A program made the translations under genes and the position numbers. A DNA stretch of 64,000 nt from Ideonella dechloratans. Its GTDB lineage: Bacteria; Pseudomonadota; Gammaproteobacteria; Burkholderiales; Burkholderiaceae_C. The stretch spans positions 124,001-188,000 of the forward strand of contig NZ_CP088081.1 of NCBI RefSeq assembly GCF_021049305.1. Direction: 5' to 3'. Below the pieces are notes generated by a model that worked only from the letters and a program-made list of their open reading frames with translations, was not told the origin of the DNA and ran no database searches. The first letter of the stretch is position 1. Each line of letters opens with the position of its first letter. This document shows, piece after piece, positions 51,916 to 59,626 of this stretch.

Positions 51916-51996
51916 GCTTTCTGCCACGGCGTTTTCTTAAGGTCGCCTGAAAGGTCGGGAAAGACCGAGGGCGCAACATGCTGTTTCAATCATTAA

Positions 51997-52015
51997 ATGT
52001 GCAAATTGCACATTA
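51997..52015. promoter_or_regulatory. Palindromic operator upstream of the mrtJ-dsbD operon
   Basis: AATGTGCAAATTGCACATT is a perfect 19-bp inverted repeat with a central A. Its 15-bp core TGTGCAAATTGCACA occurs only once more in the window, inside the promoter of the exported protein at 17.6-18.3 kb. It lies in an AT-rich stretch just upstream of the protease start. The binding factor is unknown. Confidence 0.6.
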
Positions 52016-52037
52016 AAAAATAAACTCCGCTCCGTCG

Positions 52038-52373
52038 ATGTGGATCGTGGAGGGCGCAGAGATGGTCGACGCGGTGGCAGCCGGCTTCGCGCTGGGCGTG
52101 GCCCCGGTGCTGGAGGAGACCGTCTTCCGCGCCGGGCTGCAGGAAAGCCTGTTGCGCCGGGGGGCGCCGGGCGCGGTGAGCGTGCTGCTCACGGCCGGGC
52201 TCTTTGCCGCGGCCCATGCCCTGCTGCGGCCCGGCCCCTGGGCCTGGGCCACGGCCGCACCGGCCTTGCTGCTGGGCGCGGTCTATCTGCGCGGGCGCCG
52301 TCTATGGCCCTGCATCGCCTTGCACGCGCTGTTCAACGCACTCTGGTGGGGCCTGCTGAGCCCTCTGGTCTGA
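52038..52373 (+). CDS. CPBP-family glutamic intramembrane protease (JDVT-CTERM system, MrtJ-like)
   Basis: 111 residues with all three CPBP motifs: EExxxR (E26-R31), FxxxH (F56-H60) and HxxxN (H96-N100). It is shorter than usual, with almost no membrane helix before the first motif. A start eight codons later (ATG at 52062) has GGAGGG upstream and would give 103 residues. Small CPBP proteases next to a GGGGC-tailed protein define the JDVT-CTERM sorting system, in which the protease is proposed to process the C-terminal tail. The adjacent downstream gene encodes just such a tail. Confidence 0.8.
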   Translation: MWIVEGAEMVDAVAAGFALGVAPVLEETVFRAGLQESLLRRGAPGAVSVLLTAGLFAAAHALLRPGPWAWATAAPALLLGAVYLRGRRLWPCIALHALFNALWWGLLSPLV

Positions 52374-52391
52374 TCTGTTTAGGGAGCCGAG

Positions 52392-53630
52392 ATGTCACTT
52401 TCCCCCTGCCCCCCACCCACCCGCCGTGCGCGACGGGCGGGCGCCCTGATGGGGCTCACCGCACTGGCGCCCGTGTCGGCCGCCTGGGCCCAGGACGCCA
52501 CCCACGGCCAGGCGCTCTACCAGCAGGTCATCGTCACGGGCAACCAGAGCTGCGCGGCCTCGGCCTGCCACGGCAGTGCCCCCAGCCGCAACCAGAACAA
52601 GATCGCCAACGGCGCCAGCGCCTACACCATCGCCAACGGCATCTCCGGCGTCAGCCAGATGCGCTTTCTGCAGGGCCGGCTCACCCAGTCTGATCTCAAC
52701 GATCTGGCGGCCTACATCGCCGCCCAGACGGGCCGCACCCCCACCTACTACCCGGTGGCCACCGCCCCCGCGGTCAGCCTGTCCAGCACCAGCGTGGGCT
52801 TCGGTTCGGTGACCCTGGGCCTGACCGCCACCCAGACGGTGACGCTGACCAACAGCGGCAACGCGGCCCTCAGCGTGGGGACGCTCAGCAGCAGCCAGTC
52901 GGTCTTCACCGCCGGCAGCAACTGCCCGGCCAGTCTGGCCGCGGGCGCCAATTGCGCGATCAGCCTGAACTTCACGCCGGCACTGGCCGGCTCCTACAGC
53001 GGCACGGTCGCCCTGCAGACCAATGCCTCCAACTCGCCGCACACCATCACCGTCAGCGGCACCGGGGCCCCGGCCGCCCTGGCTCAGCTGGGTTGGCAAG
53101 GCGGGCTGAGCACCTTGAGCTTCGCCGACACCACCGTCGGTCAGGCCGCCGCCGGCCAGACCCTGACCCTGGTCAACACCGGCAACGCCTCCGCCACCCT
53201 CACCGCGGTGCTGCTCGCCGGCACCCAGGCGGCCGACTTCACCCTGGCGGGCAGCTGTGCCAGCGGGGTGAGCCTGGCCCCGGGCGCCACCTGCACCGTC
53301 ACGGTGGGCTTCCAGCCCTCGGCCAGCGGGGCCCGCACCGCCAGCCTGCAGCTCACCACCAGCGATGCCACCAACCCGCCCAACGTCAGTCTGACCGGCA
53401 CCGGCGTGGCCAGCCCGTCGCCAGCGCCTGCACCGGCACCTTCTCCGGCCCCCAGTCCGGCGCCGACCCCCGCGCCGACACCGGCCCCTGCGCCCGCGCC
53501 CAGCCCCGCCCCGGCTCCGGGCACGGACACCAACGCGGGCGGTGGCGGTTGCAGCATCGGCCGCCCCGACACCCCGCTCGACCCCGTCTGGCCCGCGCTG
53601 CTGGCGCTGTCCGCCGGGGTGCTGTACTAA
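52392..53630 (+). CDS. JDVT-CTERM-type exported protein with CX4CH motif and ASH-like domains
   Basis: 412 residues. A signal peptide (to about AAWAQ) precedes a cytochrome-like segment with CAASACH (C54, C59, H60), a CX4CH variant of the haem-binding motif. Two choice-of-anchor-D/ASH-like beta domains follow (VSLSSTSVGFGSVTLGLTAT, then LGWQGGLSTLSFADTTVGQ). Next comes a Pro/Ala-rich linker and the tail GGGGCSIG (Cys 387) with a hydrophobic stretch PVWPALLALSAGVLY. The stop follows immediately, and the next three codons out of the frame end are CGC CGC CGT, the basic cluster expected of such tails. The role is probably an envelope-anchored redox protein. Confidence 0.78.
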   Translation: MSLSPCPPPTRRARRAGALMGLTALAPVSAAWAQDATHGQALYQQVIVTGNQSCAASACHGSAPSRNQNKIANGASAYTIANGISGVSQMRFLQGRLTQSDLNDLAAYIAAQTGRTPTYYPVATAPAVSLSSTSVGFGSVTLGLTATQTVTLTNSGNAALSVGTLSSSQSVFTAGSNCPASLAAGANCAISLNFTPALAGSYSGTVALQTNASNSPHTITVSGTGAPAALAQLGWQGGLSTLSFADTTVGQAAAGQTLTLVNTGNASATLTAVLLAGTQAADFTLAGSCASGVSLAPGATCTVTVGFQPSASGARTASLQLTTSDATNPPNVSLTGTGVASPSPAPAPAPSPAPSPAPTPAPTPAPAPAPSPAPAPGTDTNAGGGGCSIGRPDTPLDPVWPALLALSAGVLY

Positions 53631-53658
53631 CGCCGCCGTTCCACAGGAGACCGCACCG

Positions 53659-54252
53659 ATGTCGCACCTTGACCGCATTCCGATGACCGGGCGGGCCCGG
53701 GCCCGCCGCCAGCAGCTGGCGCAAGGACTGAAGCTGGGCCTGGCCGCCCTGACCGCGCCCTGGCTGGCGCTGCCCCTCGCCCACGCGGCCGAGGGCACCG
53801 AAGTCGCCGGCCCGGCGCCCGACTTCGACCTCAGCGGCCCCGCGGGCCGCGTCCAGCTCTCCGCCCTGCGCGGCAAGGTCGTCTACCTGGACTTCTGGGC
53901 CTCCTGGTGCGGCCCCTGCCGCCAGTCCTTTCCCTGGATGAACGAGATCCAGGCCAAGCTGGGGCCGCGCGGCCTGCAGGTGGTGGGCGTCAATGTGGAC
54001 GCCCGCACGCCCGACGCCGAGCGCTTCCTGGCCGAGGTGCCGGCCCACTTCACCGTGGCCTTCGACCCCAAGGGCGAGACGCCCCGGCGCTACGCCATCA
54101 AGGGCATGCCCACCAGCGTGCTGATCGGCGCCGATGGTCGCATCCGCTTCGTGCACAGCGGCTTCCGCCCCGAAGACCGCGCCGCGCTGGAGGGACAGCT
54201 GCAGCAGGCGCTGGCGCAGGCCGAGCCCCTGCGTCGGGGAGTCCTGGCATGA
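53659..54252 (+). CDS. TlpA-family periplasmic thioredoxin
   Basis: 197 residues. An N-terminal signal/anchor (LKLGLAALTAPWLALPLAHA) is followed by a TlpA/ResA-like fold with the active site WASWCGPCRQSF (C84, C87) and GMPTSVLIGADGRI containing the cis-Pro. It should reduce disulfides in the periplasm; DsbD at the end of the operon can supply electrons. CAGGAGA precedes the start. Its stop overlaps the next start (ATGA). Confidence 0.9.
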   Translation: MSHLDRIPMTGRARARRQQLAQGLKLGLAALTAPWLALPLAHAAEGTEVAGPAPDFDLSGPAGRVQLSALRGKVVYLDFWASWCGPCRQSFPWMNEIQAKLGPRGLQVVGVNVDARTPDAERFLAEVPAHFTVAFDPKGETPRRYAIKGMPTSVLIGADGRIRFVHSGFRPEDRAALEGQLQQALAQAEPLRRGVLA

Positions 54253-54488
54253 AGGCAATCCACCCTGTCGCGCCCATCCGGCGCCTGGCCGGCATGGGGC
54301 TGCTGGCGCTGGGCCTGCTGACGGGCTGCGCCGGCCCGCAACCCTGGGAAAAGGGCGACCTCGCGCGCCCGGAGATGCGCATGGACCGGGATCCGCTGGA
54401 GGCCCGCTTTTCGGGCCACGTGAGCGCCAGCAAGGAGGCCTCGTCCGGGGGCGAAGGCGTGGGAGGAGGCGGTTGTGGCTGCAACTGA
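54249..54488 (+). CDS. DUF4266 small lipoprotein with Gly/Cys tail
   Basis: 79 residues. The signal ends LLTGCAGPQPWEKG, with lipidated Cys near residue 27. The conserved DUF4266 core PWEKGDLARPEMRMD leads to SKEASSGGEGVGGGGCGCN at the C-terminus. This Gly-rich, two-Cys ending is a hallmark of the family and resembles the GGGGC start of the JDVT tail two genes upstream. The function is unknown. The gene overlaps its neighbours at both ends. Confidence 0.88.
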   Translation: MKAIHPVAPIRRLAGMGLLALGLLTGCAGPQPWEKGDLARPEMRMDRDPLEARFSGHVSASKEASSGGEGVGGGGCGCN

Positions 54489-55614
54489 GGACCGCAAGAC
54501 CGCGTCCGGCTGGGGCCTGATCGCCCTGGCCGCCTGCGCGCTGCCCGGCGTCATGCCCGCCACCGCCCAGGCCGAGGAGGCCCCCGAGCAGGGCGTGGTG
54601 GCACTGAAATACTCCAGCTACGAGGACCACCAGCCGGGCCTCAAGCGCTTGAGCGTGAAGTCGCCCTCGGCCTACCTGATGACCCCGATCGGTCGCGAGT
54701 GGTCGGTCGAAGGCTCGGTGACGCACGACGACGTCTCGGGCGCCTCGCCGCGCTACTACACCGACGTCACCGGGGCCAGCCGCATGCACGACGACCGCAA
54801 GGCCGGCGACCTGCGCCTGACCCGCTACTTCGAGCGCAGCACGCTGAGCGTGGGGGCCTCGCATTCGGACGAGCACGACTACGTCTCCAACGCCCTCTCG
54901 CTGGCCGGCACTGTGGCCAGCGAAGACCACAATACCACCTGGAACTGGGGCGTGGGCGCGGCGCACGACCGCATCAACCCGGTCAACGACCTGGTGGACA
55001 ACGAGACCCGCCGCACCACCGAATGGCTGCTGGGCATCACCCAGGCCCTGACGCCGCAGGACATCGTCCAGGCCAACCTGACGCTCACGCGCGGCCGCGG
55101 CTACTTCAGCGACCCCTACAAGCTGTTCGACGCCCGGCCCCGCCAGCGCAACGCCACCATCGCCCTGGTGCGCTGGAACCACTGGTGGTCCGACCTGGGC
55201 ATGGCCACCAAGCTGAGCTACCGCTTCTACGACGACAGCTTCGGCATCCGCTCCCACACGCTGGAACTGGCGGCCGACAAGCACCTGTCGGACACGCTGG
55301 TGCTCACGCCCTCGCTGCGCTACTACACCCAGCGTGCCGCGTCCTTCTACTACGACCCGGTGTCCGATCCCAACGTCTACCCGGCGCCCTACGGCACGCC
55401 CACCTACAGCAGCACCGACCAGCGCATGTCGGCCTTCGGCGCCCTGGGCCTGGGCCTGAAGCTGGCCTGGCAGTTCGAGCCCGACTGGACGCTGGATGTG
55501 AAGGGCGAGCAGTACGAGCAGCGCAGCAACTGGCGCCTGGGCGGGCATGGCTCGCCCGGTGTCGACCCCTTGACGGCCACGCAATGGCAACTCGGGCTGG
55601 CGCGACGCTTCTGA
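54475..55614 (+). CDS. DUF3570 outer-membrane barrel protein
   Basis: 379 residues starting with GTG, preceded by GGAGGAGG inside the end of the DUF4266 gene (14-base overlap). A signal peptide (to about ATAQAEE) is followed by many amphipathic strands, for example YSSYEDHQPGLKRLSVKSPS, and the protein ends in an aromatic residue (ARRF) as outer-membrane barrels do. DUF3570 consistently accompanies DUF4266 and ApbE. The role is unknown; a cofactor-binding or transport barrel is possible. Confidence 0.88.
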   Translation: MAATEDRKTASGWGLIALAACALPGVMPATAQAEEAPEQGVVALKYSSYEDHQPGLKRLSVKSPSAYLMTPIGREWSVEGSVTHDDVSGASPRYYTDVTGASRMHDDRKAGDLRLTRYFERSTLSVGASHSDEHDYVSNALSLAGTVASEDHNTTWNWGVGAAHDRINPVNDLVDNETRRTTEWLLGITQALTPQDIVQANLTLTRGRGYFSDPYKLFDARPRQRNATIALVRWNHWWSDLGMATKLSYRFYDDSFGIRSHTLELAADKHLSDTLVLTPSLRYYTQRAASFYYDPVSDPNVYPAPYGTPTYSSTDQRMSAFGALGLGLKLAWQFEPDWTLDVKGEQYEQRSNWRLGGHGSPGVDPLTATQWQLGLARRF

Positions 55615-56564
55615 CCCGGCAGTCCCCACACCGTCCGCTGCCGCGGGCGGATGGGGAGACGGGCTGGCTGGTGGAGTTCACCGCCATGGCCTCGCCCTGT
55701 CGCATCCGCCTGGCGGGCGTGGCCGACGAGGCACAGGCCCAGGCGCTGGCGCAGGCCGCGGTGGACGAGGTGCGCCGCATCGAGCAGCGCTACTCGCGCT
55801 ACCGGAGCGACAGCATCGTCTCGCGCATCAATGCGGCCGCCGGCAGCGGCCGGCCGGTGCCGGTGGATGCCGAGACCGCCCACCTGCTGGACTTCGCCGA
55901 CCTGCTCTACCGGCAGAGCGAGGGACGCTTCGATCTCAGCTCGGGCGTGCTGCGCCAGGCCTGGGACTTCAAGGCGGCCCGCGTGCCCTCCGAGACCGAG
56001 CTGGCCCGCTGCCGCGAGTGCATCGGCTGGGACCGCGTGGTCTGGACCGGCGAGGCCATCGCCCTGCCGCGGGCCGGCATGGAGATCGACTTCGGCGGCA
56101 TCGGCAAGGAGTACGCGGTGGACCGCGCCGCCACCCTGCTGCTGGAGGCCGGGGTGCGCAGCGGCCTGATCAACCTGGGCGGGGACCTGCGGGTGCTGGG
56201 GCCTCACCCCGACGGCCGGCCCTGGCGCCTGGGCGTGGCCCACCCGCGCGCACCCGGCGCGGTGGCGCTGGAGTGGGCGGTGCACGACGGCGCCCTGGCC
56301 ACCAGCGGCGACTACGAGCGCTATTTCGAACAGGATGGCCGGCGCTACTGCCACATCCTGGACCCACGCACCGGCTGGCCGGTGTCGCACTGGCAGTCGG
56401 TCACGGTGGCCGCGCCGTCCTGCCTGGCCGCCGGCGCCCTGAGCACCCTGGCCATGTTGGCCGGGCCGCAGGCGCCGGCCTTTCTGCAATCCCAGGGCGT
56501 GGCCTACGCCGCCCTGGACCCCCGGGGCGAACTGGTCGCGCCCGGCCTGGAGCCTTCCACATGA
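55584..56564 (+). CDS. apbE: FAD:protein FMN transferase (ApbE family)
   Basis: 326 residues. The ApbE core shows YSRYRSDSIVSRINAA, MEIDFGGIGKEYAVDRAA, INLGGDLRVLG and HILDPRTGWPV. ApbE attaches FMN to Thr in exported flavoproteins, or acts as a periplasmic FAD pyrophosphatase. No signal peptide is evident at the chosen start, so export would have to use an unannotated N-terminus; a longer reading is open upstream but overlaps DUF3570 fully. It overlaps DUF3570 by 31 bases and dsbD by ATGA. Confidence 0.9.
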   Translation: MATRAGATLLTRQSPHRPLPRADGETGWLVEFTAMASPCRIRLAGVADEAQAQALAQAAVDEVRRIEQRYSRYRSDSIVSRINAAAGSGRPVPVDAETAHLLDFADLLYRQSEGRFDLSSGVLRQAWDFKAARVPSETELARCRECIGWDRVVWTGEAIALPRAGMEIDFGGIGKEYAVDRAATLLLEAGVRSGLINLGGDLRVLGPHPDGRPWRLGVAHPRAPGAVALEWAVHDGALATSGDYERYFEQDGRRYCHILDPRTGWPVSHWQSVTVAAPSCLAAGALSTLAMLAGPQAPAFLQSQGVAYAALDPRGELVAPGLEPST

Positions 56565-58447
56565 CGCGCTTCTCTTCCTTCCTGCGCCGGACGCTGGCGC
56601 TGCTGGCGGCCGCCACGCTGGGGCTGTCCCTGCTGCCCGCGCGGGCCGACGACTTCCTGGACCCGGCCCAGGCCTTCCCGCTGCAGGTGCAGGTCACCGA
56701 CGGGGGGCGAGCGCTGAAACTCCACTGGGCGGTGACGCCGGGCTACCACCTCTACCGCGAGCGGCTGGCGGTGCGCGCGGCCGATGCCGCCGTCACGCTG
56801 GGCCCGCTGGCCCTGCCGCCCGGCCACCGCCAGTACGACCCCAACCTGCAGAAGGAGGTCGAGATCTACGCCCAGCCGATCGACGCCACGCTGCCGGTGC
56901 AGGCCGGCGCCGGGCGCTGGCGGGTCGAGGTGGACAGCCAGGGCTGCGCCGACGCTGGCCTGTGCTACCCGCCGCAGACCCAGGCCCTGCTGCTGCAGGC
57001 CGATGCCGGCGGCCTGCGCCAGGTCAGCCTGGTGGTCGACGATGCGCCCGCAGCGACAGGTGCCGCGAGCGCGGTGGCGCAGGCTCAGGCCATGAGCCCG
57101 GCCGGGGCGGCCGAGGCCGGCAACGGCGTGGAGCGCGCGCTGCGCTCGGGCAGCCTGCTGAGCATCGCCGGCGTGTTCCTGCTGGCCGGCCTGCTGCTGT
57201 CCTTCACGCCCTGCGTGCTGCCGATGGTGCCCATCCTGTCCTCCATCATCGTCGGCCAGGCGGGCGCGGGGCAGCCGCCTTCGCGGGCCCGCGGCCTGGC
57301 CCTGTCGCTGGCCTACAGCCTGGGCATGGCCCTGGTCTACACCGCACTGGGCGTGGCCGCCGGCCTGCTGGGCGAGGGCCTGGCCGCCTATCTGCAGAAG
57401 CCGGCGGTGCTGGCCGCCTTCGCCGTGCTGCTGGTGGGGCTGGCGCTGTCCATGTTCGGCTTCTACGAACTGCAGCTGCCGCAGGCCTGGCAGTCGCGCA
57501 TGGTCGGGGCCTCCACCCGCCTGCCGGGCGGGCGCTTCGGCGGTGTGTTCCTGATGGGCGGCCTGTCGGCGCTGATCGTCGGCCCCTGCGTGGCCGCGCC
57601 GCTGGCCGGGGCCCTGGTCTACATCGGCCAGACCCGCGACGTGCTGCTGGGCGGCGCGGCGCTGTTCAGCCTGGCCGCGGGCATGAGCGTGCCGCTGCTG
57701 CTGGTGGGCCTGTCCGCCGGCTCGCTGCTGCCGCGGGCCGGGGCCTGGATGGAGCAGGTCAAGCGCTTCTTCGGCGTGCTGCTGCTGGCGGTGGCGCTGT
57801 GGATGGTCTCGCCCGTGCTGCCGGCCTGGGGCGTGATGGCGGGTTGGGCGCTGCTCCTGATCTGCGTGGCCGTGGGCCTGCGCGCCTTCGACGGCCTGGC
57901 GCCCCAGGCCCGCTGGCCGCAGCACCTGGGCAAGGGCCTGGGCATGGTGCTGGCCCTGGTGGGCGCGGCCCAGCTGGTGGGGGCCCTCTCGGGTGGGCGC
58001 GATGCCCTGCAGCCCCTGGCCCACCTGGTGGCCCTGCGCCAGGCCGTGGCCGCGCCGGGCGCGGTGGCGACCAATGGCGCAGAAGCGCCGCGCTTCCAGA
58101 CCGTGGCGGACCTGGCCGCGCTGGAGCAGGCGGTGGCCCGCAGCGACCGGCCGGTGCTGCTGGATGTCTCGGCCGACTGGTGCACGGCCTGCGGCGAGAT
58201 GGAGCGCCTGACCTTCCGCGACCCGGCGGTGCAGGCCCGCATGGGCCGCATGACCCTGCTGCGGGCCGATGTGACGGCCAACAGCGCGGCCGACCGGGCC
58301 CTGCTCAAGCGCTTCGGCCTGTTCGGCCCGCCGGGCATCGTCTTCTTCGACCCGCGGGGCGGCGAGCGCACCGGGGCCCGGGTGGTGGGCTATGTCGAGG
58401 CCGCGGCCTTCGCCCGCCACCTCGACAGCCTGCTGCCGGGGGTCTGA
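56561..58447 (+). CDS. dsbD: Thiol:disulfide interchange protein DsbD
   Basis: 628 residues. A signal peptide (to about LLPARA), an N-terminal DsbD-alpha domain with GCADAGLCYPP (Cys near 128 and 134), eight membrane helices (about 195-470, with FTPCVLPMVPILSSIIVGQ and GGLSALIVGPCVAAPLAG) and a C-terminal thioredoxin domain with WCTACGEMERL (C541, C544). It carries cytosolic electrons to periplasmic thiols and is the probable reductant of the TlpA protein in the same operon. Confidence 0.95.
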   Translation: MTRFSSFLRRTLALLAAATLGLSLLPARADDFLDPAQAFPLQVQVTDGGRALKLHWAVTPGYHLYRERLAVRAADAAVTLGPLALPPGHRQYDPNLQKEVEIYAQPIDATLPVQAGAGRWRVEVDSQGCADAGLCYPPQTQALLLQADAGGLRQVSLVVDDAPAATGAASAVAQAQAMSPAGAAEAGNGVERALRSGSLLSIAGVFLLAGLLLSFTPCVLPMVPILSSIIVGQAGAGQPPSRARGLALSLAYSLGMALVYTALGVAAGLLGEGLAAYLQKPAVLAAFAVLLVGLALSMFGFYELQLPQAWQSRMVGASTRLPGGRFGGVFLMGGLSALIVGPCVAAPLAGALVYIGQTRDVLLGGAALFSLAAGMSVPLLLVGLSAGSLLPRAGAWMEQVKRFFGVLLLAVALWMVSPVLPAWGVMAGWALLLICVAVGLRAFDGLAPQARWPQHLGKGLGMVLALVGAAQLVGALSGGRDALQPLAHLVALRQAVAAPGAVATNGAEAPRFQTVADLAALEQAVARSDRPVLLDVSADWCTACGEMERLTFRDPAVQARMGRMTLLRADVTANSAADRALLKRFGLFGPPGIVFFDPRGGERTGARVVGYVEAAAFARHLDSLLPGV

Positions 58448-58453
58448 GCGCGC

Positions 58454-59557
58454 TCAGGTGCCGGGGGCACCGCCATCCCCGCCATCACCGCCTAGAGCCC
58501 GCAGCGCCGGCCCCAGGGCCGCGATGGCTTCGGCGGTCAGCCGTTCGGTCGGCAGCAGCTGCGCCGTCTGCAGCTGCAGGAAGTTGCCGCGCTGCGAGCG
58601 GGCGTAGGCCGGGTCGTAGTGCTCGCGCATCAGGGCCTCGAACAGCGGGGCCAGCTCGCCCGCGCGGGCCCAGGCCTGCCAGCGCGCCAGGGTCTCGTTG
58701 GCCAGCAGGCCGTGCAGCCGGCCCAGGGTCTGGGCCAGGGCCTCGCCGTCGGTGCCCAGGTATGCGTAGTCGCGCAGCAGGTACTCCAGCCGCGCCGCCA
58801 GCGGGGCCTCCACCGTGATGCAGGGGCTTTGCCGCAGCCGCTCCACCAGGGCATTGGGCAGGGCGATGCGGCCGATCTTGCGGCTCTCGGCCTCGACGAA
58901 CACCGGCCGCGCCAGGTCGAAGCCGGCCAGGGCCTGGGCCAGCCGGGTCTCGAAGGCCTTCTGCGAGGGCTGTTCCATCCCGGGCATGGCGCCCAGCACC
59001 GAGCCCTTGTGGGCCGCCAGGCCCTCCAGGTCCAGCACCTGGGCGCCGGCTTTGGCCGCGGCCTGCAGGATGGCCGTCTTGGCGCTGCCCGTGGGGCCGC
59101 ACAGCACCCGCAGCGGCAGGCGCGGGGCCAGGGTGTCGATGCGCTCGATCACCTGGCTGCGCCAGGCCTTGTAGCCACCGCGCAGCTGCACGGCGGACCA
59201 GCCCACCATGCGCAGCCAGGTCACCATGGAGCCGCTGCGCAGGCCGCCACGCCAGCAGTAGACCAGCGGCCGCCAGTCCGAGGGTTTGTCGGCCAGCGGG
59301 CCGCGCAGGTGGCGCGCCAGGTTGGCCGCCACCATGGCGGCGCCCACGCGCCGGGCCTCGAAGGCGCCGACCTGCTTGTAGAGCGTGCCGACGATGCGGC
59401 GTTCCTCGTCGTCCAGTACCGGGCAGTTGACCGCGCCGGGGATGGCGTCCTCGGCGAACTCGGCCGGCGAGCGGGCGTCGATCACCGCGTCGTACTGGCC
59501 CAGGTCGTCCAGGCCCACCGGATCATGGGGAAAGGGCATGCGCCCCTGCATGGTCAT
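58454..59557 (-). CDS. selU: tRNA 2-selenouridine synthase SelU (MnmH)
   Basis: 367 residues. The N-terminal rhodanese domain (YDAVIDARSPAEFAEDAIPG) has the catalytic Cys in LVYCWRGGLRS near residue 97. The C-terminal domain carries the P-loop LCGPTGSAKTAILQA. It replaces the sulfur of 2-thiouridine at tRNA U34 with selenium from selenophosphate. It is divergent from selD (69 bases between the starts). It converges on dsbD with six bases between the stops. Confidence 0.95.
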   Translation of the reverse strand: MTMQGRMPFPHDPVGLDDLGQYDAVIDARSPAEFAEDAIPGAVNCPVLDDEERRIVGTLYKQVGAFEARRVGAAMVAANLARHLRGPLADKPSDWRPLVYCWRGGLRSGSMVTWLRMVGWSAVQLRGGYKAWRSQVIERIDTLAPRLPLRVLCGPTGSAKTAILQAAAKAGAQVLDLEGLAAHKGSVLGAMPGMEQPSQKAFETRLAQALAGFDLARPVFVEAESRKIGRIALPNALVERLRQSPCITVEAPLAARLEYLLRDYAYLGTDGEALAQTLGRLHGLLANETLARWQAWARAGELAPLFEALMREHYDPAYARSQRGNFLQLQTAQLLPTERLTAEAIAALGPALRALGGDGGDGGAPGT

Positions 59558-59626
59558 GGCCGCGCCCCCCGGCGGCACAATGGCGCCTTGGTTTGCGCCG
59601 CATCGCGGCAGGACAGGATTTCCAGC

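Noticed and set aside
48807..51989. Open frame of 1060 codons antisense to putA
   Set aside because: High-GC DNA leaves long open frames opposite real genes; the translation is His/Gln/Gly-rich with no motif, while putA has all catalytic residues.
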